Below are positions 49,193 to 60,345 of a stretch of DNA of 64,000 nucleotides, one piece after another. The number at the start of each line of letters is the position of its first letter. Position 1 is the first letter of the stretch. The DNA comes from Leisingera thetidis (GTDB lineage: Bacteria; Pseudomonadota; Alphaproteobacteria; Rhodobacterales; Rhodobacteraceae). The notes under the pieces were generated by a model. It had not been told where the DNA came from and did not search any database. It was given only the letters and a program-made list of their open reading frames with translations. Position numbers and translations under genes: made by a program. The DNA lies in assembly GCF_025857195.1 (NCBI RefSeq), contig NZ_CP109787.1, positions 747,501 to 811,500 on the forward strand. The letters are read 5' to 3'.

Positions 49193-50335
49193 CTACTGGC
49201 CGGCGACTGCAAAGCCGCCGTTGAGGGCGCTGACGGCGAACCCCGGCGTGCTGTTGCGGCTGGCCATGCGCTCCAGGTTGACGATGGTCGACAGCATGAT
49301 GCGGTCATGGCTCCAGTCGCTGGGACGCTGCAGCAGCATGGCCGTTGCCAGCACAGCCCCAGCCATGGCCAGGGACACAAGGCCCCAGCCCAGAGAGTTC
49401 CGCCCCTGCGGCTGGGCGGCGGTCACCGCAATGATGCGCCGCTGCAGGGCGGCGCCGCGGCGGGTTTCGCGGCGGTCGACCAGTGCCACCGCAGGGCTGC
49501 GGCGGGTGAACAGTGCAGGGCCGCGCGCGGCATGGGCGCAGGCGCGGATCAGGCATTCGCAATAGGCACGCACATCGAACTGCGGCCGCGCCATCAGGGC
49601 CTGGTCGCAGGCGAACTCGCGCAGCAGCCGCACTTCGCGCCGCCACAGGTAAAACGCGGGGTTCCAGAACAGCAGCGGGCGCAGCATCTCCAGCAGGAAC
49701 TCGCATTCTATATCACGCTGGCGGAAATGCTGCAGTTCATGCGCGACGGTGAGGCGCAGATCGCGCGGGTCCTGCAGCAGGGCGGAGGGCAGCACCACGT
49801 AGCGGCGGAACAATCCGCGGGTGGAATAGGCGACCCGGATGCTGTCCGAAACCATCAGCTGCACCCGGCCGATCCGCTTCCAGGCAAAGGCGGCGCACAG
49901 ATTCTGGCGCAGCCGGAAGACGGAGACAGCGACATGCGCCAGGCAGATCAGCGCCCCGGCGGCAAAAGCGGCCGCGAGGGCCCGGGCCCAGTACGGCTGC
50001 AGGCTGGTGAGCCCGCGCACGGCGTCCTCGCGCAGGCCCAGGAGGGATTCGAAGGTGCCCGCGCTCAGGCTGACATGGCCCTGCAGGTACTGCGAGACCA
50101 GCATGTCGGAGAAATTCGGCGGATGGGCGATGACAAAATGGGTGAAGGCGAGGATCAGCGCCGGGCAGGCGGCCAGCAGCACCGTCATCCCATTGAGCAG
50201 CTGCAGCTGCGGGCGGTAGGCGCGGCCCAGCCTGCTGCGCCGCAGCGTCCTGCGCGCGGCCAGCCACAGGGCGGCGCCCGCCAGCAGCAGGATATTCAGG
50301 TCGATATAGGCGTTCAGCAGAACCTCAGTTGGCAT
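49193..50335 (-). CDS. M56 (BlaR1/MecR1-type) membrane metalloprotease (380 aa)
   Basis: An integral membrane protease sensor. N-terminal TM helices (~8-25, ~48-70, ~118-140), then a cytoplasmic gluzincin domain with the zinc motif HELQH (H199, E200, H203) and downstream EFACDQALM (third ligand). A C-terminal TM helix (~315-335) precedes a short extracytoplasmic tail of ~45 residues; there is no penicillin-binding sensor domain, so it is not a beta-lactam receptor like BlaR1. Its start overlaps the BlaI-type gene by 11 nt. Presumably cleaves that repressor upon a signal. Confidence 0.9.
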   Translation of the reverse strand: MPTEVLLNAYIDLNILLLAGAALWLAARRTLRRSRLGRAYRPQLQLLNGMTVLLAACPALILAFTHFVIAHPPNFSDMLVSQYLQGHVSLSAGTFESLLGLREDAVRGLTSLQPYWARALAAAFAAGALICLAHVAVSVFRLRQNLCAAFAWKRIGRVQLMVSDSIRVAYSTRGLFRRYVVLPSALLQDPRDLRLTVAHELQHFRQRDIECEFLLEMLRPLLFWNPAFYLWRREVRLLREFACDQALMARPQFDVRAYCECLIRACAHAARGPALFTRRSPAVALVDRRETRRGAALQRRIIAVTAAQPQGRNSLGWGLVSLAMAGAVLATAMLLQRPSDWSHDRIMLSTIVNLERMASRNSTPGFAVSALNGGFAVAGQ

Positions 50336-50741
50336 TGTCCCCCAGCCTTTCCTCCAAGAGCGCCCGCATCTCCTCGAGCATCTCGTCGGTCACATCCTCA
50401 TCATCGACCAGCCGCGCCACCAATGCGGCGGGCGCGCCGTTGAAAAGCTTGCTCGAAAGGTTTTTCAGAGATGTTTTCTGATACTCTGCCTTGGGAACGG
50501 CGGGGCGGTAGACCAGGGAGCGGTCCTTGCGCTCGCTGGTCAGGAAGCCCTTCTGCTCCATGATCTTGAGAACCGTGGCCACCGAGGTATAGGCGCGTTC
50601 CTGCATCTTGTTCAGCTCGGCCAGGATATCGCGCACGGTGCCGCCGCCGATGTCCCAGACGACGGTCATGAATTCCAGCTCCACTTCGGTCAGCAGGGAA
50701 TTGTCGTGTTTCTTGCGCATCGCCTCGGCTGTCCGGCTCAT
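50325..50741 (-). CDS. BlaI/MecI-family transcriptional repressor (138 aa)
   Basis: A winged-helix repressor. The LTEVELEFMTVVWDIGGGTVRDILAELNKMQERAYTSVATVLKIMEQKGFL stretch contains the helix-turn-helix and the wing, followed by YRPAVPKAEY, the site region cleaved in BlaI homologues, and a C-terminal dimerisation helix. Partner of the M56 protease encoded downstream with overlap. Its targets are not evident; the flanking exopolysaccharide genes are possible. Confidence 0.94.
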   Translation of the reverse strand: MSRTAEAMRKKHDNSLLTEVELEFMTVVWDIGGGTVRDILAELNKMQERAYTSVATVLKIMEQKGFLTSERKDRSLVYRPAVPKAEYQKTSLKNLSSKLFNGAPAALVARLVDDEDVTDEMLEEMRALLEERLGDNAN

Positions 50742-51075
50742 TTCATCGTTCCAGTCATGCTAGGGGATGGCGGTCTTCGTGAAAACTATTTTTTTAGGAG
50801 AAGGCGCGGAGGCAGCGGGAGAGGTTGCAAAAATGTGCGCTTCCGCGCGCTCTTATTCTGTGGGTTGCCAGGCGCCGTGCCGTCTCTGGGGGCAGTGGTT
50901 GTGGCGTCTGTGGGGAGTATGGCTGAGAAGGCCTTGAAGGTCAGGTTTGCCTTCAAGGCCTGTCTCCATTGTGTTTGGGGTTTGCGCGTCAAGGACAAGC
51001 CGCTTGCGCGGGGCCTGCGGCCTCCTTGACCCGCAGGGTCAGCATTGCAACTGACCCGCAGGCCCCGCGCCGGCG
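50742..51075. other. Intergenic stretch with large hairpin
   Basis: About 330 bp between the repressor gene start and the end of the glycerol-transporter operon. It contains an 11-bp perfect hairpin at 50930-50960 (GGCCTTGAAGG / CCTTCAAGGCC) and a second dyad at 51036-51057 (GGGTCAG / CTGACCC). Neither is followed by a clear U-run on the minus strand, so they are only possible terminators for the operon. No gene seen. Confidence 0.5.
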
Positions 51076-51354
51076 TCAGACCTTCCAGAAGCAGAAGACG
51101 CCCCAGGCGATCGACAGGCCCAAGGGCCACCAGAGCGGCATCCCCACCAGGCCGAGCCAGGCCAGGAAAATGTAGGAGGTGCCCAGGAGGCTGATGAACA
51201 GCCGGTCGCCGCGGGTGGTGGTGAGGCCAAGCACGCCCTTGCGGGCCGCGCCGCCGGGGGAGCGGATTTCGGCCACGATCAGCACGCCGATGGCGCTGAA
51301 GATGCCGATGAACAACAGGGCAGTGGGCCAGGTCCAGGCCATCCATGAAAGCAT
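51076..51354 (-). CDS. DUF2160 small membrane protein of glycerol transporter operon (92 aa)
   Basis: Three predicted TM helices (LLFIGIFSAIGVLIVAEI; LFISLLGTSYIFLAWLGLVG; LWWPLGLSIAWGVFCFW) with the conserved RGDRLF loop of DUF2160, which is found regularly in glp-type glycerol ABC operons. The start overlaps the glpQ stop by one base (TAATG). Role in transport is not established. Confidence 0.9.
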   Translation of the reverse strand: MLSWMAWTWPTALLFIGIFSAIGVLIVAEIRSPGGAARKGVLGLTTTRGDRLFISLLGTSYIFLAWLGLVGMPLWWPLGLSIAWGVFCFWKV

Positions 51355-52151
51355 TACACCCTCCCCATCGCGAAACCCTTCGCGATGTAGTTGCGGACAA
51401 ACCAGATCACGATGGCGCCCGGAATGATTGTCAGAGTTCCCGCAGCCGCCAGCAGCCCCAGTTCATAGCCCGCGCTGGACGCGGTCTTGGTCATGGTGGC
51501 GGCAATCGGCTTGGCGGCAACCGCGGTCAGCGTCTTGGCTAGCAGGAGTTCCACCCAGGAAAACATGAAGCAGAAGAACGCTGCCACGCCCACGCCTGCC
51601 TTGATCGACGGGATGAAGATCGTCGCAAAGAAGCGCGGGAAGGAATAGCCGTCGACAAATGCGGTCTCGTCCAGCTCCTTGGGGATGCCGCCCATGAAGC
51701 CCTCAAGGATCCATACAGCCAGCGGGATGTTGAACAGGCAATGCGCCAGCGCCACGGCCAGATGGGTGTCGAACAACTCCACCGCGGAATACAGCTGGAA
51801 GAACGGCAGGGCAAACACCGCGGCAGGCGCCATCCGGTTGGTCAAGAGCCAGAAGAACAGCTGCTTGTCGCCCAGGAACCGGTAGCGGCTGAAGGCATAG
51901 GCCGCTGGCAGTGCCACCGCGATGGAGATCACCGTGTTGATCGACACGTAGGCGATCGAGTTTATATAGCCCCAGTACCAGCTGGGATCGGTGAAGATGG
52001 TGGCGTAATTCTCCAGCGTGAAGGTCTGCGGGAACAGCGAGAAGCCCGACAGGATTTCATTGGTCGTCTTGAAGCTCATCGCCACCAGCCAGTAGATCGG
52101 CAGCATGAGGAACAGGATATAGATAATGGGGACGATGGATCGTTTCTGCAT
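51354..52151 (-). CDS. glpQ: Glycerol ABC transporter permease (265 aa)
   Basis: A binding-protein-dependent permease with six TM helices. The start at ATG 52151 (MQKRSIVPIIYILFLMLPIYW). The EAA-type loop is seen as EGFMGGIPKELDETAFVDGYSFPRFF. Follows glpP after 11 nt, with a GGGAGG ribosome site. A longer frame upstream overlaps glpP and is not real. Confidence 0.94.
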   Translation of the reverse strand: MQKRSIVPIIYILFLMLPIYWLVAMSFKTTNEILSGFSLFPQTFTLENYATIFTDPSWYWGYINSIAYVSINTVISIAVALPAAYAFSRYRFLGDKQLFFWLLTNRMAPAAVFALPFFQLYSAVELFDTHLAVALAHCLFNIPLAVWILEGFMGGIPKELDETAFVDGYSFPRFFATIFIPSIKAGVGVAAFFCFMFSWVELLLAKTLTAVAAKPIAATMTKTASSAGYELGLLAAAGTLTIIPGAIVIWFVRNYIAKGFAMGRV

Positions 52152-52162
52152 GTTCCCCTCCC

Positions 52163-53025
52163 TTAGTTCAGATCGTCCTTGGTCATCAGCGTGTAGAACA
52201 GCCAGGAGACCAGGAGCGTGATTGCGAAATAGATGAGCGACATGGCGGCGGCGGGGCCGAGGTCGAACTGGCCGAGTGCGATTTTCACCAGGTCGATCGA
52301 CAAGAGCGTGGTCGAGTTGCCGGGGCCGCCGCCGGTAAGCACGAACGGCTCGGTGTAGATGTTGAAGCTGTCCATGAAGCGCAGGAGGATGGCGATGGTC
52401 AGCACCGTCTTCATCTTCGGCAGCTGGATGAACCGGAACACCGCCCAGTTGGAGGCCCCGTCGATCTTGGCCGCCTGGTAGTAGGCGTCGGGGATCGACA
52501 CCAGGCCGGCATAGCTCAGCAGCACCACCAGAGAGGTCCAGTGCCAGACGTCCATGGTGACAATGGTCACCCAGGCCGCAACCGGATCCTGCGTCATGTC
52601 GTAGTTGATGCCCAGCGTGTGGTTCAGGAAATAGCCCAGCAGGCCGATGTCGGGCAGGGTGAAGATGTTCCACATCGCACCGACCACGTTCCACGGGATC
52701 AGCATCGGCAGCGCCATCAGCACCAGGCAGACCGGCACCCAAAAGCCCTTGCGCGGCATCGACAGCGCAATCGCGATGCCCAGCGGCACTTCGATGATCA
52801 GGATCAGGAAGGTGAACATGAACTGCCGCCCAAGCGCCGCGTGGAACCGGTCCGAGCGCAGGATCTGCTGGAACCAGTCCAATCCTTGCCAGAAAAACAC
52901 GTTATCGCCAAAGGTCTCCTGCACCGAGTAGTTGACCACCGTCATCATCGGGATCAGCGCGTTGAAGGCGACCAGCGCCAGCACCGGCAGGACAAAGAAC
53001 CAGGCTTTCTGGTTTTCGGTTTTCA

Positions 53026-53026
<1 letters not shown>
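52163..53026 (-). CDS. glpP: Glycerol ABC transporter permease (287 aa)
   Basis: Six-helix permease; start at ATG 53026 (MKTENQKAWFFVLPVL), overlapping the stop of the ATPase gene by one base. EAA-loop: SIPDAYYQAAKIDGASNWAVFRFIQLP. It pairs with GlpQ to form the membrane channel. Confidence 0.94.
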
Positions 53027-54120
<1,094 letters not shown>

Positions 54121-54127
54121 TGATGCC

Positions 54128-55204
<1,077 letters not shown>

Positions 55205-55275
55205 CTTGCTTTGACTTTCCGGCAGGCGGCCTGTTTGCGCGCGGGGCAGGGGGCGCGCAGTCTTTTCGGGAAGAT

Positions 55276-55308
55276 GGCCCCGGACGACGGGAAAGGGTCT
55301 CCGGGGCC
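55276..55308 (-). terminator. Hairpin between glpV and glpS
   Basis: A 9-bp perfect stem (GGCCCCGGA / TCCGGGGCC) with 15-nt loop in the 157-bp gap after the substrate-binding protein gene. There is no strong U-run, so it may be an RNA-processing or stabilising hairpin that raises glpV relative to the rest, as is common in ABC operons. Confidence 0.5.
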
Positions 55309-55361
55309 TGGGTTCAGCCCGGCCGGGCGATGGGGTGCCTGGCCGGACCGGGAGGAGAGGC

Positions 55362-57095
55362 TTAGTTGGTTGCCCAGCGGGCCACCAGCTCGTCATAGTT
55401 GACGGTCTGGCCTTCCGGCTTCTCGTTCTCCAGCTTCGGCTTGGCGCCGCCGTTGGCGTACCACCACTCCGCGTCCTTCTCTTCGTTCAGGCGCGGGCCG
55501 CAGCCGCCGTAGACATTCGCCTGCTCGTCTGCGCGCTGCATGCGGGCCATGGTGATGTCCATTTCCTCGGCCAGACGGTTCATCGCTTCCTGCGGCGTGA
55601 AGGCGCCGGAGTTCACGTCACCGATCTGCTGCCACCAGATCTGGGCCAGCTTCGGATAGTCAGGCACGTTCACACCGGTCGGCGACCATGCCACACGGTC
55701 GGGCGAGCGGTAGAACTCGACCAGGCCGCCCAGTTTCGGCGCGCGCTCGGTGAAGCTTGCATGGTTGATCGACGAGTCGCGGATGAAGGTCAGGCCCACA
55801 TGGGATTTCTTCACGTCCACGGTTTTCGACACCACGAACTGGGCATAAAGCCAGGCTGCCTGGGCACGGTCCACCGGGGTGGATTTCAGGAAGGTCCAGG
55901 ACCCCACGTCCTGATAACCGACCTTCTGGCCTTCTTCCCAGTAGGGGCCGTGCGGGCTGGGCGCCATCCGCCACAGCGGGTTGCCCTCGGCGTCAACGGT
56001 GTTGTTGCCTTCGGACTGCGGCTTCACCATGTCGGCGGTAAAGGCGGTGTACCAGAAGATCTGCTGCGCCACATTGCCCTGTGCCAGGGCCGGCAGCGAC
56101 TGGTAGAAGTCATAAGACGCCGCACCCGGAGGCGCGTATTTGCGCAGCCATTCGTCCCACTTGCGGATCGCATAGACCGCCGCCGGGCCGTTGGCGGCAC
56201 CGCCGCGGGTGACGCTGGCACCGGCCGGGTTGCAGGAGCCTTCTTCCATGCGGATGCCCCATTCGTCGATCGGCACGCCGTTCGGCTCACCTTTGGAGCC
56301 AGCACCGGCCATCGACAGCCAGGCATCGGTCATCCGCCAGCCAAGGTCCGGCGCGCGCTTGCCATAATCCATGTGGCCATAGATCGCGGTGCCGTCGATT
56401 TCCTTGACGTGCTCGCTGAAGAACTCGGCAATGTCCTCATACGCGGACCAGTTGACCGGAACGCCCAGGTCATAGCCGTATTTTTCCTTGAATGCGGCCT
56501 GCAGGTCTTCGCGGTCGAACCAGTCCTTGCGGAACCAGTAGAGGTTCGCGAACTGCTGGTCGGGCAACTGGTACAGGTCGCCATCCGGGCCGGTGGTGAA
56601 CTGGGTGCCCAAGAAGTCATCCAGGTCGAGGCCCGGGTTGGTCACGTCCTTGAACTCGCCTGCCATCATGTCGGTCAGGTTGTAGGCCAGCTGCAGACGC
56701 GAATGGGTGCCGATCAGGTCGGAGTCATTGACGTAGGCGTCATAGAGGTTCCGCTTGGTCTGCATCTGGGTCTGCACGGCCTGAACCACTTCGCCCTCGC
56801 CGAGGATCTGGTGGTTCACCTTGATGCCGGTGATTTCCTCGAACGCCTTGGTCAGCACCTCGGATTCGTAGGAATGCGTCGGAATGCCTTCCGACAGCAC
56901 GTTGATCTCCATGCCCTTGAACGGCTCTGCCGCCTGGATGAACCACTGCAGTTCCGACAGCTGTTCGTCCTTGGTCAGCACCGAAGGCTGGAATTCTTCA
57001 TCAATCCATTTCTTGGCCGCCGTCTCATCGGCATAACCAATCGATCCCGCAACCATCGCGCAAACGGCGGCTGCGGACAAAAGATACTTCCGCAT
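55362..57095 (-). CDS. glpV: Glycerol ABC transporter substrate-binding protein (577 aa)
   Basis: First gene of the operon. Signal peptide (MRKYLLSAAAVCAMVAGSIGYA), then a two-lobed extracytoplasmic binding fold of the large glp-type family: GIPTHSYESEVLTKAFEEITGIKVNHQILGEGEV, LPDQQFANLYWFRKDWF, YGHMDYGKRAPDLGWRMTDAWLSMAG. The length of about 577 is typical for glycerol-type GlpV and longer than usual sugar-binding proteins. No lipobox. Confidence 0.94.
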   Translation of the reverse strand: MRKYLLSAAAVCAMVAGSIGYADETAAKKWIDEEFQPSVLTKDEQLSELQWFIQAAEPFKGMEINVLSEGIPTHSYESEVLTKAFEEITGIKVNHQILGEGEVVQAVQTQMQTKRNLYDAYVNDSDLIGTHSRLQLAYNLTDMMAGEFKDVTNPGLDLDDFLGTQFTTGPDGDLYQLPDQQFANLYWFRKDWFDREDLQAAFKEKYGYDLGVPVNWSAYEDIAEFFSEHVKEIDGTAIYGHMDYGKRAPDLGWRMTDAWLSMAGAGSKGEPNGVPIDEWGIRMEEGSCNPAGASVTRGGAANGPAAVYAIRKWDEWLRKYAPPGAASYDFYQSLPALAQGNVAQQIFWYTAFTADMVKPQSEGNNTVDAEGNPLWRMAPSPHGPYWEEGQKVGYQDVGSWTFLKSTPVDRAQAAWLYAQFVVSKTVDVKKSHVGLTFIRDSSINHASFTERAPKLGGLVEFYRSPDRVAWSPTGVNVPDYPKLAQIWWQQIGDVNSGAFTPQEAMNRLAEEMDITMARMQRADEQANVYGGCGPRLNEEKDAEWWYANGGAKPKLENEKPEGQTVNYDELVARWATN

Positions 57096-57185
57096 CTTTT
57101 CCTCCCTGAAAGTCGCTTAAAGCCAGCTGTGCATTGGCTGCATCTGACTGCCATAGAGCTTTCATAGGTTGGATTATTTTGTCAA

Positions 57186-57199
57186 ACTAATTTTTTAGT
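57186..57199. promoter_or_regulatory. Possible operator upstream of glpV
   Basis: ACTAA-TTTT-TTAGT is a short perfect dyad in the AT-rich region upstream of glpV. A TTGACA hexamer reads on the minus strand at 57180-57185, next to it, so the dyad could sit beside a -35 element. Only suggestive; a DeoR-type GlpR is not in the window. Confidence 0.25.
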
Positions 57200-57372
57200 A
57201 AGTGGTAACTATCTGTTTATGATGGAAAATCACATCTCCTGATGATTGCATTTTGCAAGCGCGGAGCATGCCGCGGCGCAGCATCCCCGGTTGTGACGCA
57301 ACGGGATTTTTCGCCTTGGCGGCAGCGGAAAAAACAGTCGCCGCGCCAAAGCATTCCCGCTACAGAGGCGGC

Positions 57373-58491
57373 ATGACGCAAGAGAGAACATTCGAGATCT
57401 TCCTGACCGCACCGCCGGGGCTGGAACAGGCGCTGCTGGCTGAGGCCAAGGAGCTGGGTTTTGCCGCCCCCAAGGCGGTTCCGGGCGGGGTGACGGTACA
57501 GGGCAACTGGTCCGAGGTCTGGCGCGCCAATCTGTCGGTGCGCGGCGCCGCCCGGGTGCTGGCGCGGATCGGCGAATTCCGCGCCTTCCACCTGGCCCAG
57601 CTCGACAAGCGGTCGCGCAAGTTCCCCTGGGGCGGGGTTCTGCGCCCGGATGTGCCGGTCAAGGTCGAGGTCGCCACCAACAAGAAATCCAAGATCTACC
57701 ACGCAGGCGCCGCGGCGCAGCGGGTGGAGAAGGCCATTGCCGAGACCCTCGGCGCCCCCGTCACCAAGGATGCGGAGCTGACGGTGAAACTCCGGATCGA
57801 GGACAACCTCTGCGTCTTCAGCGTCGACACCTCGGGCGAGGGGCTGCACAAGCGCGGCCACAAATCCGCCGTCGGCAAGGCGCCGATGCGGGAAAACCTG
57901 GCCGCCCTGTTCCTGCGCGAATGCGGCTATGCCGGGACAGAGCCGGTGGTGGACCCGATGTGCGGTTCCGGCACCTTCGTGATCGAGGCCGCAGAGATCG
58001 CCAGGGGCCTGCTGCCCGGCCGCAGCCGCAGCTTTGCCTTTGAACAGCTGGCCGCATTTGATGCGGATGCCTGGGCAGAATTGAAACAGCAGGGGCAAGC
58101 GCGCGAGACGGATCTTCTGTTCCACGGCTCCGACCGCAATGCAGGCGCGGTCGAAATGTCCGCCGCCAATGCCGAACGCGCCGGCGTGGCCGAGCATGCC
58201 CGCTTCGCGCAGGCCGCGGTCAGTGATCTGCAGCGCCCGGACGGCCCGGCCGGCCTGGTCATCGTCAACCCGCCATACGGTGCGCGGATCGGCAACAAGA
58301 AACTGCTTTTTGCCCTTTACGGCGCCTTGGGGCAGGTGCTGCAGGAGCGCTTCTCCGGCTGGCGCGTGGGCATCGTCACCTCGGAAACCGCACTGGCCAA
58401 GGCAGCCGGTCTGCCGTTCCTGCCGTTCGGAGCCCCGGTTGCTCACGGCGGCCTGAAAATCCGCTTGTTCAAGACAGATCCGCTGCCCTGA
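57373..58491 (+). CDS. THUMP-domain class I SAM-dependent RNA methyltransferase (372 aa)
   Basis: Resembles the N-terminal (RlmL-type, YcbY) methyltransferases that make m2G in 23S rRNA, or related tRNA enzymes. THUMP region at ~10-160 (LTAPPGLEQALLAEAKELGF; VSVDTSGEGLHKRGHK), then the methyltransferase with SAM-binding VDPMCGSGTFVIEAA and the catalytic NPPY (VIVNPPYGARIG). The start at 57373 excludes the upstream low-quality 40 codons. Standalone gene followed by a hairpin terminator. Confidence 0.93.
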   Translation: MTQERTFEIFLTAPPGLEQALLAEAKELGFAAPKAVPGGVTVQGNWSEVWRANLSVRGAARVLARIGEFRAFHLAQLDKRSRKFPWGGVLRPDVPVKVEVATNKKSKIYHAGAAAQRVEKAIAETLGAPVTKDAELTVKLRIEDNLCVFSVDTSGEGLHKRGHKSAVGKAPMRENLAALFLRECGYAGTEPVVDPMCGSGTFVIEAAEIARGLLPGRSRSFAFEQLAAFDADAWAELKQQGQARETDLLFHGSDRNAGAVEMSAANAERAGVAEHARFAQAAVSDLQRPDGPAGLVIVNPPYGARIGNKKLLFALYGALGQVLQERFSGWRVGIVTSETALAKAAGLPFLPFGAPVAHGGLKIRLFKTDPLP

Positions 58492-58509
58492 GCAGCCCCG
58501 GAAAAGCAA

Positions 58510-58531
58510 GAGGGCGCCCTGCGGCGCCCTC
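58510..58531. terminator. Bidirectional terminator
   Basis: A perfect 9-bp stem (GAGGGCGCC / GGCGCCCTC) with loop CTGC between two convergent genes (methyltransferase on plus, glycine-rich protein on minus). On the minus strand it is followed by TTGCTTTT. Confidence 0.7.
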
Positions 58532-58557
58532 CCGTCCGTTTGATCCGGCAGGCAGGC

Positions 58558-59982
58558 TCAGCCGATGTCGTAGAAATCGTCCAGGCTGCCCTCGGTGCCG
58601 CCTCCGGGCATTGTGCCGCCCACCGGCTGGTTCATCAGCGCCATGAAGTCCTCGGCACCGGGCTCATTGCCGCCGTCCTGGAACTGGCCGGCCAGATTGG
58701 CGTCATACCAGTTGCTCAACCCGCCGCCGGTCACTCCGCCATTGGCATAAGAACTGCCGCTGCTGGCCGCCGCCGCCGGATCATAGCCGCCTTCCAGCAC
58801 GCTCTGCGAGCCGTCCGGGTTGCTGACCACCAGCGACATGCTGCTGAGGTCGATGTCGTCCAGCGTCAGCCCGGCGTCGGACCACAGTGTGAAATTGGCA
58901 TTGGTGACGGTGCCGTCGGTGCTGTCCGGAACCTGGCCGAATTGCACCATGGCGTCGAAATTGCCGGGCACCGTGGTGCCGGTGTCCAGCGCATTGACGG
59001 AGTTGGCACTGGCTTCGTGCCCGGTCACCGGCAGCGCGTTTTCGTCCGGGAAGAAATTCAGCCCGCCGACGCTGGCGTCATCCGCCATGTTGAAGAACAG
59101 CCCGTCGATATCGGCCACCTCGCCGTCCCAAGAGGCCGGCTCCAACTTGATGAACAGCTGGTTTTCCGGTGTCTGCAGAACCTCGACGGTGACACTGGGT
59201 TCGCCGTTGCCGCCAATCTCGAAAAACACCGAGGTCTTGCCGCTATCGCCGCCGTCATTGCCGCCGCCGGAGCCTTTGGTTCCGCCGCTTCCGCCAGACC
59301 CTTTGGTTCCGCCGCTGCCTTTGGTGCCGCCGGACCCATTGGTGCCGCCGGAGCCGGAGCCGCCAGTGCCAGAGCCTCTGGTGCCGGAGCCGCATCCATG
59401 GGTGCCGCCGGAGCCTCCAGTCCCTCCAGTCCCTCCTGAACCTTTGGTGCCGCCTGACCCGCCGGTTCCGCCAGAACTGTTCCAGTCATCGTCCTCACGG
59501 TACCACCAGTGGGATTTGCCGTGATGGTCCTTGCCGCCGCATCCCTTGGTGCCGCCGGAGCCCTTGGTGCCGCCGGAGCCCTTGGTGCCGCCGGAGCCCT
59601 TGGTGCCGCCGGAGCCCTTGGTGCCGCCGGAGCCCTTGGTGCCGCCGGAGCCCTTGGTGCCGCCGGAGCCCCTGGTGCCGCCGGAGCCTTTGGTGCCGCC
59701 GGAACCCCTGGTGCCGCCGGAGCCCTTGGTGCCGCCGGAGCCCTTGGTGCCGCCGGAGCCCTTGGTGCCGCCGGAGCCCTTGGTGCCGCCGGAGCCGTCT
59801 TCGTCGTCGTCCCTGTCTTCACGCCATGCCTTATAGCCTTTGCCTTTCCAGCCATAGCGGTCCGACAGGTGGCTGTCGTACCAGCGGCCGAAATCGCCGC
59901 CTTGCACGCCACCGTTGTAATAGCTGTTGCCGCCGCAAGCCTGCTTGCCGCCCCAGCCCTGTGAATAATGTCCCCGGCCCAT
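58558..59982 (-). CDS. Glycine-rich repeat protein, collagen-like low complexity (474 aa)
   Basis: Start at ATG 59982 (MGRGHYSQGWGGKQ), ribosome site GGGGGGAAA. The N-terminal ~50 residues and a C-terminal segment (~410-440) share the motif NGGVxGGxxxxWYDxxL. Between them are 14 tandem GSGGT[K/R] hexapeptides, a second irregular GSGGT/GTGG array, and a beta-rich domain (~230-370: VFFEIGGNGEPSVTVEV, QLFIKLEPASWDGEVADIDGLFFNM). The product lacks a Sec signal, so it is probably exported by type I secretion or acts at the cell surface. I know no named family; a biofilm or surface-layer function is possible. Confidence 0.8.
   Translation of the reverse strand: MGRGHYSQGWGGKQACGGNSYYNGGVQGGDFGRWYDSHLSDRYGWKGKGYKAWREDRDDDEDGSGGTKGSGGTKGSGGTKGSGGTKGSGGTRGSGGTKGSGGTRGSGGTKGSGGTKGSGGTKGSGGTKGSGGTKGSGGTKGSGGTKGCGGKDHHGKSHWWYREDDDWNSSGGTGGSGGTKGSGGTGGTGGSGGTHGCGSGTRGSGTGGSGSGGTNGSGGTKGSGGTKGSGGSGGTKGSGGGNDGGDSGKTSVFFEIGGNGEPSVTVEVLQTPENQLFIKLEPASWDGEVADIDGLFFNMADDASVGGLNFFPDENALPVTGHEASANSVNALDTGTTVPGNFDAMVQFGQVPDSTDGTVTNANFTLWSDAGLTLDDIDLSSMSLVVSNPDGSQSVLEGGYDPAAAASSGSSYANGGVTGGGLSNWYDANLAGQFQDGGNEPGAEDFMALMNQPVGGTMPGGGTEGSLDDFYDIG
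59545..59796 (-). repeat. 18-bp tandem repeat array, 14 units
   Basis: Near-perfect repeats of GGTGCCGCCGGAGCCCTT on the plus strand, encoding GSGGTK on the minus strand; two units are GSGGTR. Unit length a multiple of three, so copy-number change would keep the frame. Confidence 0.97.
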
Positions 59983-60345
59983 AAATTTCCCCCCAGAAAA
60001 ACACTGAATTGCAGCTGCCGCGCTGCCTTGGGCAAAGGCCGCGCACGCCCATCCGGAAAGATTAAAGGGGCGTGTGAGGAGGGCCAAATTTTCGACGTAT
60101 TTTAGTCAAATTCCCAGGTTCAGGGGTGTGAAGCGGAAACAATCCGGCGTGCTGCATTTGGATTGTGCGGCCGACTGGTTCAATTGCCCCAATTGGCTGG
60201 GGGCGTTTCCCTCCGAATCGACGGACGGCCTGCGGGGATTGCCCCAGTCTGTCCCGAAAAATGCCGTCTTTGCCCCCTAAGGCGTTAATCGGAATGGGGT
60301 GAACTGTCCGGGATGCGGGCGGCATACCGGGAAAGGGGGCAGGCT
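59983..60345. other. Divergent intergenic region without recognised gene
   Basis: About 360 bp between the glycine-rich protein gene (minus) and the phosphotransferase gene (plus). Should contain both promoters. No convincing frame is seen. Confidence 0.5.

Noticed and set aside
59545..59796. Regular repeat array that might suggest CRISPR
   Set aside because: The 18-bp units are directly adjacent without spacers and encode a GSGGTK peptide repeat in a gene.
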